Below the pieces are notes generated by a model. It was not told the DNA's origin, made no database searches, and worked only from the letters and a program-made list of their open reading frames with translations. Below are positions 7,292-16,182 of a DNA stretch of 64,000 nucleotides, one piece after another (positions within the stretch are counted from its first letter, which is position 1; each line of letters starts with the position of its first letter). The position numbers and the translations under genes were made by a program. Source of the stretch: Lentzea sp033794685 (lineage in GTDB: Bacteria > Actinomycetota > Actinomycetes > Mycobacteriales > Pseudonocardiaceae). The stretch is from the NCBI GenBank assembly GCA_033794685.1, contig JARAYZ010000003.1. One strand, written 5' to 3'.

Positions 7292-9091
7292 ATGAGGCGA
7301 CCTTTGGGGAGTCGGTACACGCTGGGCGAGCTCCTCGGTTCCGGCGCGATGGGCCAGGTGTACGAGGGCACAGACGAGAGCGGCACGCCTTACGCGTTCA
7401 AGCTGCTGCGTCCCGACCTGGTCGACGATCCGGACTTCATCGCCAAGTTCCACCAGGAACGATCGATCCTGACCGCCCTGCGCGGGCAGCACCTCGTCGC
7501 CGTGCACGACCTCGTCGTGGAGGGCAACACGGCTGCGATCGTGATGGACCTCGTGCGGGGCGGCAGTCTGCGAACGGCGCTCAACGCGTCGGGCGGCACG
7601 CTGTTGCCGGCCGAGGTCGCGCGCATCGGGGCGGGCATCGCGGATGCCCTGCACAGCGTGCACCTCGCGGGGTTCGTGCACCGCGACGTCAAACCGGAGA
7701 ACGTCCTCATGGACTCCTCCATACCCAGACTCACCGACTTCGGCATCTCCAAGATGGCGAACGCCTCCAAGGTCGGCCGCAGCACGATGCTCGCGGGTAC
7801 GCCCTACTACGTGGCGCCCGAACTGGTCGACGGCAAGGACGTCAGCCCGGCGGCCGATCTCTACTCCCTCGGGATCGTCCTCTACGAACTGTGCTGCGGT
7901 GTCACGCCGTTCGTGGGCGAGTCGGTGTTCCAGGTGTTGCGGGACCACTGCGAGAAAGCACCTGGACGGCCGAACAGCGTGCCCGACGAGCTGTGGGACG
8001 TGATCTCGAACTTGCTGCACAAGAACCCGGCCATGCGGCCGAAGTCCGCGGAACTCGTCTCGGCGGTGCTGCTGAACCTTTCCGGGCGGCTGCTGAACGC
8101 TCCGGTAGGCACCCGTCTCGACCTGCCGCCCGCAGCCATCCCGTTGAGTCACGGCAACGACAACGAAACGGTGATGCGAGTGCCGAACTCGTCCTCGCCC
8201 ATGCCCGCCAAACGCAGAAGCCGGGCGCTTCCCGTCCTGGCCGCGGTCGTCGTCCTGCTGGGTGGTGCCGGCGGTACCTACGCGTTGATGTCCGCCAAGG
8301 AGAACAGCACCGGCAACGGTGCCGCCGCAGCCACACCGACCGGTGGGAACGGCACGACGACGACCACCACGGTGTCGACCACCACCACGACCTCCAGCGA
8401 GGTCCGGATCACCACGATGCCGGACCTGGTCGGCAAGAACGTCAGCGCTGCGAAGGACGCGCTGCCCAGGTCGATGAAGGTGGAGCTCGTCGACCAGGTC
8501 GACGAGAAGGCCGCGGCGGACACGGTGCTCAGCCAGGATCCCGCTGCCGGGCAACCGGTGGGGGACAGCGCGAAACTCGTCGTCGTTCGCGCTGGAGTGG
8601 TCGTATACCTGGACGCGTTGACGCCGACCGCGGGGCGTTGGGGCACCTCGGGAAACGGCTACGTGGTGGGGATGGGAGCCAAGCAGTACGTGCACTCCGT
8701 GGGCACCAATCTCGACAACTACCACTGTGCGTCGGAGGTGTTCAGCGTCGAGTACAACCTCTCGAAGGGCTACCGGCGGTTCGTCGCCGAGGCCGGTTTC
8801 AGCGACAACTCCGAGAACACCGCGGTCAAGGTCCAGCTCGAGGTGCTGGCGGACGGCAGGCAGATCTTCAGCAAGCCAGTGGGGTTCGGCTCGACCGTTC
8901 CGCTCGACCTCGACCTCACCGGCGTGCTGCGGCTGACGTTCCAGTACCAGGTGACGAGCGGCCCCAGGACGTGCGACAGCACGTTCGCGCTCGGTGAGGC
9001 GAAGCTGCTTGGCCTGGCCAGGGAGGTGCCCACCTCGGGTCTGCCGGCGGCCTCCACCGTGACCACGACGACGACCACGACGTCCCGGTGA
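7292..9091 (+). CDS. Transmembrane Ser/Thr protein kinase with PASTA and NPCBM-like domains
   Basis: 599 residues from the ATG at 7292 (GAGGG 8 bases upstream), close to the kinase start as usual. Kinase domain about 8-265: glycine loop LGSGAMGQVYEG, lysine K38, HRDVKPEN (130-137), DFG (149-151). One membrane helix at about 311-332 is followed by a Thr-rich linker, one PASTA domain (about 372-434, MPDLVGKNVSAA) and an NPCBM-like domain (about 440-577, GYRRFVAEAGFSDNS). PASTA binds muropeptides in family members and NPCBM is a putative glycan binder, so the outer part probably senses cell wall or glycan. The last bases overlap the FHA-ABC gene (GTGA). This pair resembles PknF-Rv1747 of Mycobacterium, in which the kinase phosphorylates the FHA exporter. 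Confidence 0.88.
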   Translation: MRRPLGSRYTLGELLGSGAMGQVYEGTDESGTPYAFKLLRPDLVDDPDFIAKFHQERSILTALRGQHLVAVHDLVVEGNTAAIVMDLVRGGSLRTALNASGGTLLPAEVARIGAGIADALHSVHLAGFVHRDVKPENVLMDSSIPRLTDFGISKMANASKVGRSTMLAGTPYYVAPELVDGKDVSPAADLYSLGIVLYELCCGVTPFVGESVFQVLRDHCEKAPGRPNSVPDELWDVISNLLHKNPAMRPKSAELVSAVLLNLSGRLLNAPVGTRLDLPPAAIPLSHGNDNETVMRVPNSSSPMPAKRRSRALPVLAAVVVLLGGAGGTYALMSAKENSTGNGAAAATPTGGNGTTTTTTVSTTTTTSSEVRITTMPDLVGKNVSAAKDALPRSMKVELVDQVDEKAAADTVLSQDPAAGQPVGDSAKLVVVRAGVVVYLDALTPTAGRWGTSGNGYVVGMGAKQYVHSVGTNLDNYHCASEVFSVEYNLSKGYRRFVAEAGFSDNSENTAVKVQLEVLADGRQIFSKPVGFGSTVPLDLDLTGVLRLTFQYQVTSGPRTCDSTFALGEAKLLGLAREVPTSGLPAASTVTTTTTTTSR

Positions 9092-11253
9092 CGGCAGAGC
9101 TGGAGGTGTCGTCGGGCGGCCGGTCGTGGACGTTCCCGCCGGGAGCCCCGGTCCTCGTGGGACGCGGTTCGGCGAGCGACGTCGTCCTCGACGACCCGGC
9201 GGTGTCCCGCAACCACTTGCGGATCGAGTACGACAACGGGTGGGTGCTGCGTGACCCCGGCAGTTCGGGCGGCACCTGGGCGGACGGGCGGCAAGTGCGC
9301 GAACAGCGCATCACCGGTGAGTTCGTGGTGCGTCTGGCGGACGAGGTGGAGGTGGTCTTCCGATGCGGTACGGCCACACCTCCGAACGGCGTGATCAGCA
9401 TCGGCCGGGCCGCCGACAACGACCTGGTGCTCGTCGATCCGATGGTGTCACGGCGGCACGCGACCGCGCGGTACGTCGGCGACGGCTGGCGGGTGTCCGA
9501 TCTGGGCAGTGCGAACCCGGTGTTGCACAACGGTGAACCCGTCGCGGCCGGCGTCGTGGTGTCCTGCGGCGATCTGCTCACCTTCGGTTCCACGGACGTC
9601 CTCGTCACACCGGTCGGGCTCACGCCGTTGCCGGGAGCTGAGCGTCACCTGGTCGTCGACAACGTCGGGTTCACGTTGCCCAGTGGCAAGCCGTTGCTCT
9701 CCGGGGTGTCGCTGAACGTGCGGCCGGGAGAGCTCGTCGCGGTGGTCGGGCCGTCCGGAGCGGGCAAGTCGACCCTGCTGAAGGTGCTGACCGGAACCCT
9801 CGTGCCGACCCGCGGTCACGTCAGCTACGACGGACTCGACGTGCACGACCACCCGGCTGTCCGTGAACGGATCGGCGTCGTGCCGCAGAAGGACGTGATG
9901 CACGTCCGGCTCAGCGCACGTCGTGCGCTCGCCTATGCCGCGAAGCTCAGGTTGCCCGCCGACACCACGCGGCGGGAACGTGATGACGTTGTTGCCGCGG
10001 CACTGGAGCAGGTGGACCTCACCCCGCAGGCGCGGACCACGGTGCGCCGGCTTTCCGGCGGACAGCAGAAACGCGTGTCGATCGCGATGGAACTGCTGAC
10101 CTCGCCACCGTTGCTGTTGCTCGACGAACCGACCTCTGGTCTCGATCCGTGGCTGGACAAGCAGATCATGAACTCCCTGCGCGCTGTCGCGGACACGGGG
10201 CGGTCGGTCGTGGTCGTGACCCACAACCCGGACAACCTCGCTCAATGCGACCGGATCCTGGTGCTGGCGCCTGGTGGTGTGCCGTTCTTCCTGGGCGCGC
10301 CCGACGAACTGCGCGTCCGGTTCGGCGCGGCCAGTTGGGCCGACATCTTCGAAGCGGCCGCGAGTCGGCCGGTGCCCACCGGGGCAGGCGCTCCGGAAAG
10401 GCGGGTGCCCGCGAGTGTGCCGCAGCCTGCGGCCACCCCGAGAACGGTGTGGCGTCAGCTGGCGACCCTGGTGTCCCGGCACACCAGACTCATCCTGGCC
10501 GATCCGGGGTACGCCGCGTTCCTGCTGCTGATCCCGTTGTCGCTCGCCGGGCTCGCGCTGGCCGTGCCGGGCGACGCGGGGCTGGGACCACCGGGTGCGG
10601 CGGATCCCACCGAACCGACGCAGATGCTGGTGCTGCTGTTCGTCGGCGCGGAGTTCACCGGCGGTGCCTGCGGGGCACGGGAGATCGTCGCGGAACGCGC
10701 GATCTTCCTGCGGGAACGTGCGGCCGGGCTGCGGCCGCGCGCGTACGGGCTGAGCAAGCTGATGTTGTTCGGTGTCATCGTTGCTGTGCAGGCAGTTCTG
10801 CTGGTGGCCGGGACTCTGGCGGTGAAACCGGGACCGGCGGACGCCGTCCTTCTCGGTCATCAGGCGGTCGAACTGGTCGTTGCGGTCTGGCTCACCGCTT
10901 TCGCGACCTGCGCGCTGTCGTTGGTGGTGTCGGCCTGGGTGAAGTCCTCGGAGCAGGTGATGCCCTTGCTGGTGGTGCTGGTGATGGCGCAACTGGTGTT
11001 GTGCGGGGGGATGATCCCGGTGACCGATCGGCCGGTGCTGGAACAGCTGTCCTGGCTGGCCCCCGCGCGCTGGGGGTACGCCGCCGGTGCGTCCACCGTG
11101 GACGTTCGGTCGCACGTGCCCGGCGTGCCCGCGGAGCCGTTGTGGCGCCATGAACCGCTCTGGTGGCTGCTCTCCGCGGGAATCCTGGTCGCCATGACGG
11201 TCCCGCTCGCCGTGCTGCTCGTGCGGAGGGTGAGCCGGCTCCGGGCCGAGTGA
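9088..11253 (+). CDS. FHA-domain ABC exporter (ATPase and permease fused, Rv1747-like)
   Basis: 721 residues from a GTG that overlaps the kinase stop by 4 bases. Two FHA domains come first (about 10-85 with GRGSASDVVL...SRNH; about 100-175 with GRAADNDLVL...SRRH), then an ABC ATPase (P-loop GPSGAGKS 221-228, LSGGQ 322-326, Walker B LLLLDEP) and a C-terminal ABC-2 type membrane domain of about six helices (about 460-715). FHA domains bind phosphothreonine, so the coupled kinase probably controls transport. The substrate is unknown; lipid- or wall-related exporters are known in this architecture. Coupled translation with the kinase supports a single unit. Confidence 0.9.
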   Translation: MTAELEVSSGGRSWTFPPGAPVLVGRGSASDVVLDDPAVSRNHLRIEYDNGWVLRDPGSSGGTWADGRQVREQRITGEFVVRLADEVEVVFRCGTATPPNGVISIGRAADNDLVLVDPMVSRRHATARYVGDGWRVSDLGSANPVLHNGEPVAAGVVVSCGDLLTFGSTDVLVTPVGLTPLPGAERHLVVDNVGFTLPSGKPLLSGVSLNVRPGELVAVVGPSGAGKSTLLKVLTGTLVPTRGHVSYDGLDVHDHPAVRERIGVVPQKDVMHVRLSARRALAYAAKLRLPADTTRRERDDVVAAALEQVDLTPQARTTVRRLSGGQQKRVSIAMELLTSPPLLLLDEPTSGLDPWLDKQIMNSLRAVADTGRSVVVVTHNPDNLAQCDRILVLAPGGVPFFLGAPDELRVRFGAASWADIFEAAASRPVPTGAGAPERRVPASVPQPAATPRTVWRQLATLVSRHTRLILADPGYAAFLLLIPLSLAGLALAVPGDAGLGPPGAADPTEPTQMLVLLFVGAEFTGGACGAREIVAERAIFLRERAAGLRPRAYGLSKLMLFGVIVAVQAVLLVAGTLAVKPGPADAVLLGHQAVELVVAVWLTAFATCALSLVVSAWVKSSEQVMPLLVVLVMAQLVLCGGMIPVTDRPVLEQLSWLAPARWGYAAGASTVDVRSHVPGVPAEPLWRHEPLWWLLSAGILVAMTVPLAVLLVRRVSRLRAE

Positions 11254-11417
11254 CCCGGTGCAGGTCCGGTCGTCTGCTGTTTCCAGGTTTCCTGCCGACC
11301 GGGGCGACAGGAAACCACTTCTGTCCGGCCCGTCCGCAGGCGAAGCTTCTGGTGTCGGCAAAAGCTGACGAAGAAGAGGAAGAAAAGCGTCGGTGGGCGC
11401 GGTCGCGGAGGTGTGAG

Positions 11418-11621
11418 ATGAATTTCTTCATATCTGCCTCCGTGCTGCGCAGAATCGTCGCACTGGCCTTCGTCGCAGGACTCGTCCTCGGCGCCTGGAT
11501 CGGTGACCGGATCGGTTCCACGCCACCTCCGCAGCCTTCCTCGGCCGTCCAGGAGGTAATACAGCCATGCACACCCACTTCGTGGTCGTCGTTGATTTCG
11601 TTCAGCTCGTGCTCGCCCTGA
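11418..11621 (+). CDS. Small single-span membrane protein
   Basis: 67 residues from the ATG at 11418, preceded by GGAGGTG at good distance. Residues about 8-30 (SVLRRIVALAFVAGLVLGAW) form one membrane helix, followed by a short Pro-rich tail. The last third overlaps a second tiny frame (11567-11626), so its C-terminus is less certain. It lies between the exporter and the XRE-NB-ARC gene. No family is recognised. Confidence 0.45.
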   Translation: MNFFISASVLRRIVALAFVAGLVLGAWIGDRIGSTPPPQPSSAVQEVIQPCTPTSWSSLISFSSCSP

Positions 11622-11626
11622 TCTGA
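11567..11626 (+). CDS. Possible 19-residue hydrophobic microprotein
   Basis: ATG at 11567 has AGGAGG 10 bases upstream and encodes MHTHFVVVVDFVQLVLALI, a hydrophobic peptide, in a different frame from the overlapping 67-residue protein. A strong ribosome site inside another small gene suggests coupled translation, but a frame this short could be accidental. Confidence 0.3.
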   Translation: MHTHFVVVVDFVQLVLALI

Positions 11627-11718
11627 GTGGGCAGTGATGTTCCGGCTGCCGGGTGAAGCTTCCGGCCGGAACGTCCGAGAACATCCTTTTCAGCTGCTGG
11701 GTGAGGCATCATCAATCC

Positions 11719-13950
11719 ATGGCAGCAGCGGAATTGTCCCTTTTCGGCGGTGAGTTGCGGCGGCTGCGTCTGTCGGCTGGGCTGTCCCAGTCCCGGTTCG
11801 CCGTCATGATCCACTACAGCAAGGGCTATCTGAGCAAGGTCGAGACAGGCAGTGCCGAGGTCAACCGCGAGTTCGCGCAGGCCTGCGACAACGCTCTCGA
11901 AGCGAACGGCGCGCTGCTGGAACTCGCCGGTGATCGTCCGCGCAAGCGGTCGGTGGGGCAGCTCGCCACCACCATGAGCGGGTTGCCACCGTCCACACCG
12001 CACTTCGTCGGCCGTTCCGCGGAACTGGTCCGCATCACCGCCTTTCTGGTCGCCGAGCAGGGAGCTGTCGCCTGCGCGCTGACCGGGCTCGCGGGCGCGG
12101 GCAAGACCGCGCTCGCGTTGCGGGCGGCGTGGACCGTGGCGGACTCGTTCCCGGACGGGTGTGCCTACCTCGACCTGGCCGGACACACGCCCGAAGCGCA
12201 GGCCGTGAACGCACAGGACGCGTTCCACCCACTTCTGCGCATGCTCGGCGTCCCGGCCGAGCAGATCCCGTCCCATCCGGACGCCAGAGCCAACCTTTAC
12301 CGCAGTGTGCTGCGCGGCAAGCGATGCCTGTTCGTACTCGACAACGTCGGCAGTGCGCGTCAGGTCGCGCCGCTGCTGCCTTCCGAACCGAGGTGTCGAG
12401 TGATCATCACGAGTCGCAACCGGCTGAACGCGTTGGACGACGCGGTGCACGTCGCGGTGGACGTGCTCCCCGCGGAAACAGCGGCGTCGTTGTTTCGCGC
12501 CATTGCGCGGGAGCGTGCGGAGTCGGCCCCGGACGAGGTCGTCGCCCGAGTCGTCGATCGCTGTGGTCGTCTGCCGCTCGCGGTGCGCATCGCCGCGGCG
12601 CGCTTCCGCGGCAGTCCGATGTGGACGCTGGAGGAGTTCGACGAGCGGCTGGTCGGCGAGGCGTCCAGGCTGAGCGCGTTGAACGACGGCGAGCGCAGTG
12701 TCGCCGCGGCGTTCGCCCTGTCGTGCCGGGCGTTGACCGCTGACCAGCTGCGATTGTTCGCACTGCTCGCGCTCCATCCCGGCCGCGACGTGGAGGTGCG
12801 CAGCGCGGCGGCTCTCGCCGAGCTGGGGCTCGTGGAGACGCGACGGTTGCTGGACGACCTCGGCGACGTGCACCTCGTCTCCCCGCTCGGTACGAACCAC
12901 GTCACCGTCCACGACCTCGTGCGCGCGTTCGCCGGCGATCGACTTCTTCCGGGCATCGCGCCGGACGAGCAGACGGCGGCGGTGCGGCGGTTGCTGGACC
13001 ACAGCCTCGTACTGGCCGAGTCCAGCGACGAGTTCCTCGCGCCACACCGGCATCGCCTGGCTCTGTCGGTCGGGACAATCCCGGAGGTGTCGGTGAAGTT
13101 CACCGAGCGCACAGCAGCCGCCGCGTGGATCGACGCCGAGTGGCCGAACCTGGTGGCCTTGTGCCGTGCCGCGGCGGCACGCGGACTCCACGACCAGTGC
13201 TGGCAACTGGCGTTCCTGCTCAGGGACTTCTTCTTCCTGACGAAGCTGTGGGACGTGTGGATCGACATCCACCTGCTCGCCGCTGACGCCGCTCGTGTCG
13301 CCGGGGACGGGAAGGCGCTCGCGATCACGTTGAACAACCTGGGCATGGCTCACGCCGACCGGGGCGAGCTCGCAGTCGCGATCGGCTACTACGAGGAGGC
13401 GCTGGAGCAGTTCCGCGAACTGGAGGACGCGCGCGGGGTGACCGACGCGCTGTCCAACATCGCCTGGATCGCGCTCTACCAGGGCGATCCGAGCAGGACG
13501 GTGCGCGACCTGAACGAGGCGCGCGCTTCCTACCGCCGGATGAACGCACCGCGCAACGCGGCGATCGCGTTGCGGGGCATGGCACTGGCCGAAGTCGAGC
13601 TCGGACTGGGCGAGGATGCCGTGCGGCACGCGGAGGAGTCGCAGACCGAGTTCGCGACGCTCGGCCTGGAGCTGGACGTCGTCATGTCCGCCAACTGCAC
13701 GGCGTGGGCACACTTCCGGGCCGGACGGCTCGACGACGCGGCCGAACACTACGCACGCGCGGCCGAGCTGGCCCGGAACTGCGGAAGTCAGTACGAGATG
13801 GCCCGCGCGACGACAGGCCTGGGCAACGTCGACGCGGCGAAGGGAAACCGGGCCGCGGCGGCGACCCACTGGGCCGCTGCCGACGAGCTGCACGGTGGCC
13901 TGAACGACGTCATGGTCGGCGAGACACGCGCCCGAACCTCTTTGGCGTGA
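11719..13950 (+). CDS. XRE-NB-ARC-TPR regulator (STAND family)
   Basis: 743 residues from the ATG at 11719; the ribosome site is weak and the transcript may be near-leaderless. Residues about 8-65 are an XRE-type helix-turn-helix (LRRLRLSAGLSQSRFAVMIHYSKGYLSKVETG). NB-ARC follows: P-loop GLAGAGKT (123-130), LFVLDNV Walker B, RVIITSRNR, and GRLPLAVRIAAAR as the GLPL motif. Residues about 530-740 are TPRs (LNNLGMAHADRGELAVAIGYYEEAL). Such proteins are common in actinomycetes as NTP-dependent regulators, often near secondary metabolism or signalling genes. The XRE part argues for DNA binding rather than a death effector. Targets are not shown by the sequence. Confidence 0.85.
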   Translation: MAAAELSLFGGELRRLRLSAGLSQSRFAVMIHYSKGYLSKVETGSAEVNREFAQACDNALEANGALLELAGDRPRKRSVGQLATTMSGLPPSTPHFVGRSAELVRITAFLVAEQGAVACALTGLAGAGKTALALRAAWTVADSFPDGCAYLDLAGHTPEAQAVNAQDAFHPLLRMLGVPAEQIPSHPDARANLYRSVLRGKRCLFVLDNVGSARQVAPLLPSEPRCRVIITSRNRLNALDDAVHVAVDVLPAETAASLFRAIARERAESAPDEVVARVVDRCGRLPLAVRIAAARFRGSPMWTLEEFDERLVGEASRLSALNDGERSVAAAFALSCRALTADQLRLFALLALHPGRDVEVRSAAALAELGLVETRRLLDDLGDVHLVSPLGTNHVTVHDLVRAFAGDRLLPGIAPDEQTAAVRRLLDHSLVLAESSDEFLAPHRHRLALSVGTIPEVSVKFTERTAAAAWIDAEWPNLVALCRAAAARGLHDQCWQLAFLLRDFFFLTKLWDVWIDIHLLAADAARVAGDGKALAITLNNLGMAHADRGELAVAIGYYEEALEQFRELEDARGVTDALSNIAWIALYQGDPSRTVRDLNEARASYRRMNAPRNAAIALRGMALAEVELGLGEDAVRHAEESQTEFATLGLELDVVMSANCTAWAHFRAGRLDDAAEHYARAAELARNCGSQYEMARATTGLGNVDAAKGNRAAAATHWAAADELHGGLNDVMVGETRARTSLA

Positions 13951-14069
13951 CAGGGTTTACCCAGAAGCCGGGCAGTTCCGTGACAACCGCGGCAGGTCGT
14001 TAACGGCGTCGCACGCCGTCCGATGACGAGCGGGGAGGCAATGAAGACCCCGACCATCCGGAGGCCGCA

Positions 14070-14279
14070 GTGGAAGAATCACGAACACAGGAAACACAAC
14101 AGGAGAACCCGAGGCGACGGCGCCGTTCGATCGCCTGGGTGTACTACGCGATCCTCGCCGCAGTCGGCCTGTACCTGGGTTTCGACGTCAACGCGAGTCT
14201 GCTGATCCCCGGCGCCCTGTGCGCGATGTACTCGGTCTACCTCTTTCGCGGTGGCCGTTTCGTGCTGTGGATCTGGTGA
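14070..14279 (+). CDS. Small two-helix membrane protein
   Basis: 69 residues from a GTG at 14070 with GGAGG 5 bases upstream. A charged, Arg-rich N-terminus (QENPRRRRRS) is followed by two membrane helices (IAWVYYAILAAVGLYLGF and SLLIPGALCAMYSVYLF) ending GGRFVLWIW. Positive-inside logic places the N-terminus in the cytoplasm. The lipoprotein gene begins 5 bases after its stop, so the two are probably co-transcribed. No named family recognised. Confidence 0.6.
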   Translation: MEESRTQETQQENPRRRRRSIAWVYYAILAAVGLYLGFDVNASLLIPGALCAMYSVYLFRGGRFVLWIW

Positions 14280-14284
14280 CCGCC

Positions 14285-14626
14285 ATGAGAGGAATGTTGC
14301 TGATGATCGTGGTGTCCGTGGCTCTCACCGGCTGCTCGTTCGGGCCGACCACGAAGGACGAGGTGTGTGAGAGTTTCCAGGACCTCGCGCACAGTGTGAG
14401 CAACGCCAACGGGATCTTCGACAACGCGATCTTCAGCGATGCCGGCACGTTGTCCAGTGTGGCCGGTCGCTACGAGGGCGGTGAGCAGCTCAAGTCGGAC
14501 GCGGAGGCACTCGACGCGATCGCCGACTCGAAAAGCACCAGCGTTCTGGCGCTGATGAACGCGACGCAACAGACCGCACGGCTTTGCGGTCAGCAGTTGG
14601 GCCGTGGACTCTCGCTACCCGGCTAG
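14285..14626 (+). CDS. Small lipoprotein
   Basis: 113 residues from the ATG at 14285. A signal peptide with lipobox LTGC (MLLMIVVSVALTGCSFG) indicates lipid anchoring outside the membrane. The mature part is helical (DEVCESFQDLAHSVSNANGIF ... TARLCGQQLG) with two Cys that could pair. Its organisation resembles the helical outer domain of the 726-1286 protein, although I cannot show homology. It is followed by a perfect long hairpin terminator. Confidence 0.6.
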   Translation: MRGMLLMIVVSVALTGCSFGPTTKDEVCESFQDLAHSVSNANGIFDNAIFSDAGTLSSVAGRYEGGEQLKSDAEALDAIADSKSTSVLALMNATQQTARLCGQQLGRGLSLPG

Positions 14627-14635
14627 TGGTGTGGA

Positions 14636-14680
14636 CACGGAGATGGGCGACTGCCGCACCGGCAGTCGCCCATCTCCGTG
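14636..14680. terminator. Bidirectional terminator, 21-bp perfect stem
   Basis: Arms 14636-14656 and 14660-14680 are exact reverse complements with a 3-base loop (CAC). It lies between the convergent ends at 14626 and 14693 and so serves both genes. It is followed by no U tract, as is usual in actinobacteria. Confidence 0.8.
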
Positions 14681-14692
14681 CAGGCGCACGGA

Positions 14693-15067
14693 TCAGCAGT
14701 GCCCCACCGAGGTCTGGTTCTCCACCAGTGAGGAGTGGGTCCATCCGGTGCCGGCCGGAGACGCGATCCGGAACCAGCGCGCCGACGCGTAGTCGGACTG
14801 GGGCGGGTAGACCCACTGCGTGTCGGCCCAGCACAGCATCGTGACCGACGTGCCGTTGCCGTTGTAGCCGATGACGCCGCACGAGGTGGTCCCGCACGTG
14901 CGCAGGTTGGCACCGCCGGAGTTCGATCCGATGTAGCTCGGGCCGAAGAACGCGGACACGTCTGCCGAGGCCTGCGGGGCCGACATGAGCAGGCCGGTGG
15001 CACTGGCCGCCACCGCGACCAGCAACGCCTTCCAGCGCACCCCGCGCGTCTTCGCGACGTTGTTCAT
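14693..15067 (-). CDS. Small secreted SH3-like protein
   Basis: 124 residues from the ATG at 15067. Signal peptide: VRWKALLVAVAASATGLLMSAPQASA. The mature part of about 85 residues has the pattern of a bacterial SH3-like fold (GANLRTCGTTSCGVIGYNGNGTSVTMLCWADTQWVY, then ARWFRIASPAGTGWTHSSLV), with four Cys likely paired. Similar small secreted proteins are common in actinomycetes; a cell-wall binding role is possible but unproven. Confidence 0.7.
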   Translation of the reverse strand: MNNVAKTRGVRWKALLVAVAASATGLLMSAPQASADVSAFFGPSYIGSNSGGANLRTCGTTSCGVIGYNGNGTSVTMLCWADTQWVYPPQSDYASARWFRIASPAGTGWTHSSLVENQTSVGHC

Positions 15068-15196
15068 GAGAACCGCCTTTCGATGGGGACGGACTTCCTC
15101 GGAACAGCCACCATCGTGAACCGGCGAAATGTGCGATATAAGGTCAGTAGCCGGTCAACAAGCGGTGGTTCAGGCCTGATCGTGAGGAATACTCGA

Positions 15197-16168
15197 ATGA
15201 TTGAGAACGGGACGTCGAATCGACTCGTCCGAGTGGTTGCCGAACTGAAGGCACTGCGCAAGGGGTACGGCGTCGAGTCCCGTGACATAGCCACGCGCAT
15301 CGGCCCGGAACTGCGTCTGATCTGCGGTCTCGTCGAATCCGACAGTCAATCCGCGCAACGCGTGAAGCTCGTCGAGGCACTGGCCGCGGTCGTCGCGGTG
15401 CTGCCGGGCCACCTGGCATCCGCGGCGGCCACGGCATTCGGTTTGCAAGGCCGCGGCGAGCGGCGATTCGAGGAACGAATAGCGCGAATGGCTGCCGAGA
15501 TGGAACGCGACGTGCGAACCGCGCGCCGCCACGTGGACCACCTGATGGATCGAATCGCGGAGATGCTGATCGAATTCGCGCAGTCGAACAGCGTCGAACG
15601 CGAGCCTGAATGGACTTGGCACACAGCGGACCTCGCCACCGTCGTGGTGCTGGGGGCGGAGAGGACCGAGGTCATCGAGCAACGCCGTGTCGTCAGCAGG
15701 ACCGAACACCTGACCGCCGTCGACTTCTCGATGACCATCGCCGAGAACCAGCCGCTCGACCTGGCCACCCTGGGAGTCGACGTCATCCGCGGAGCGATGC
15801 TGCGGACACCGCAGCGAGTGGGATCGACACGGGTCAGGTTCGATCTCGACCTGCCCAGGTCGCTTGGCACCGGCGAGGAGCACACGGTCGTGATGCGCAT
15901 GCGGTTGCCCACGACGTTCGCGCCCTACTACGTCTGCACACCTACCCGCCCGTGCGACCGGTTCGACCTCGTGGTGCGGTTCTCGCCGGACAAAGCACCG
16001 AGCAGGGCCTGGCGTCTCGAGAACGAGCTCCCGATCGACATCACGGACCCCTTGTTCACCAGGGAACCGCTGGACGTGGACGTGGTCGGTGAGGTGCACG
16101 CCGAGTTCACCGGGTTGACGCTGAACCGCTCCTGCGGGATCCGCTGGGAGCCGGCCGACCCGCGCTGA
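15197..16168 (+). CDS. Protein of unknown function, paralogue of the 3362-4102 product
   Basis: 323 residues from the ATG at 15197 (GAGGAA 8 bases upstream). The N-terminal half (about 8-130) matches the 3362-4102 protein helix by helix, including KALRKGYGVE, TRIGPELR and ERDVRTARR. The C-terminal half is beta-rich and longer than in the paralogue (CDRFDLVVRFSPDKAP, then EFTGLTLNRSCGIRWE). Part of this half also resembles the N-terminal module of the SEFIR protein (EKFRLTARFDPE, IELTGPTLAP). It converges on the caspase-helicase gene with only 14 bases between stops. Function is unknown; shared modules suggest it belongs to the same signalling network. Confidence 0.65.
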   Translation: MIENGTSNRLVRVVAELKALRKGYGVESRDIATRIGPELRLICGLVESDSQSAQRVKLVEALAAVVAVLPGHLASAAATAFGLQGRGERRFEERIARMAAEMERDVRTARRHVDHLMDRIAEMLIEFAQSNSVEREPEWTWHTADLATVVVLGAERTEVIEQRRVVSRTEHLTAVDFSMTIAENQPLDLATLGVDVIRGAMLRTPQRVGSTRVRFDLDLPRSLGTGEEHTVVMRMRLPTTFAPYYVCTPTRPCDRFDLVVRFSPDKAPSRAWRLENELPIDITDPLFTREPLDVDVVGEVHAEFTGLTLNRSCGIRWEPADPR

Positions 16169-16182
16169 AGGTCCTCTTCGGG

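Noticed and set aside
11602..13893. 763-codon leftward frame across the XRE-NB-ARC gene
   Set aside because: Shadow of the real gene, which has motifs and domain order; the antisense product is Arg/Gln-rich without structure.
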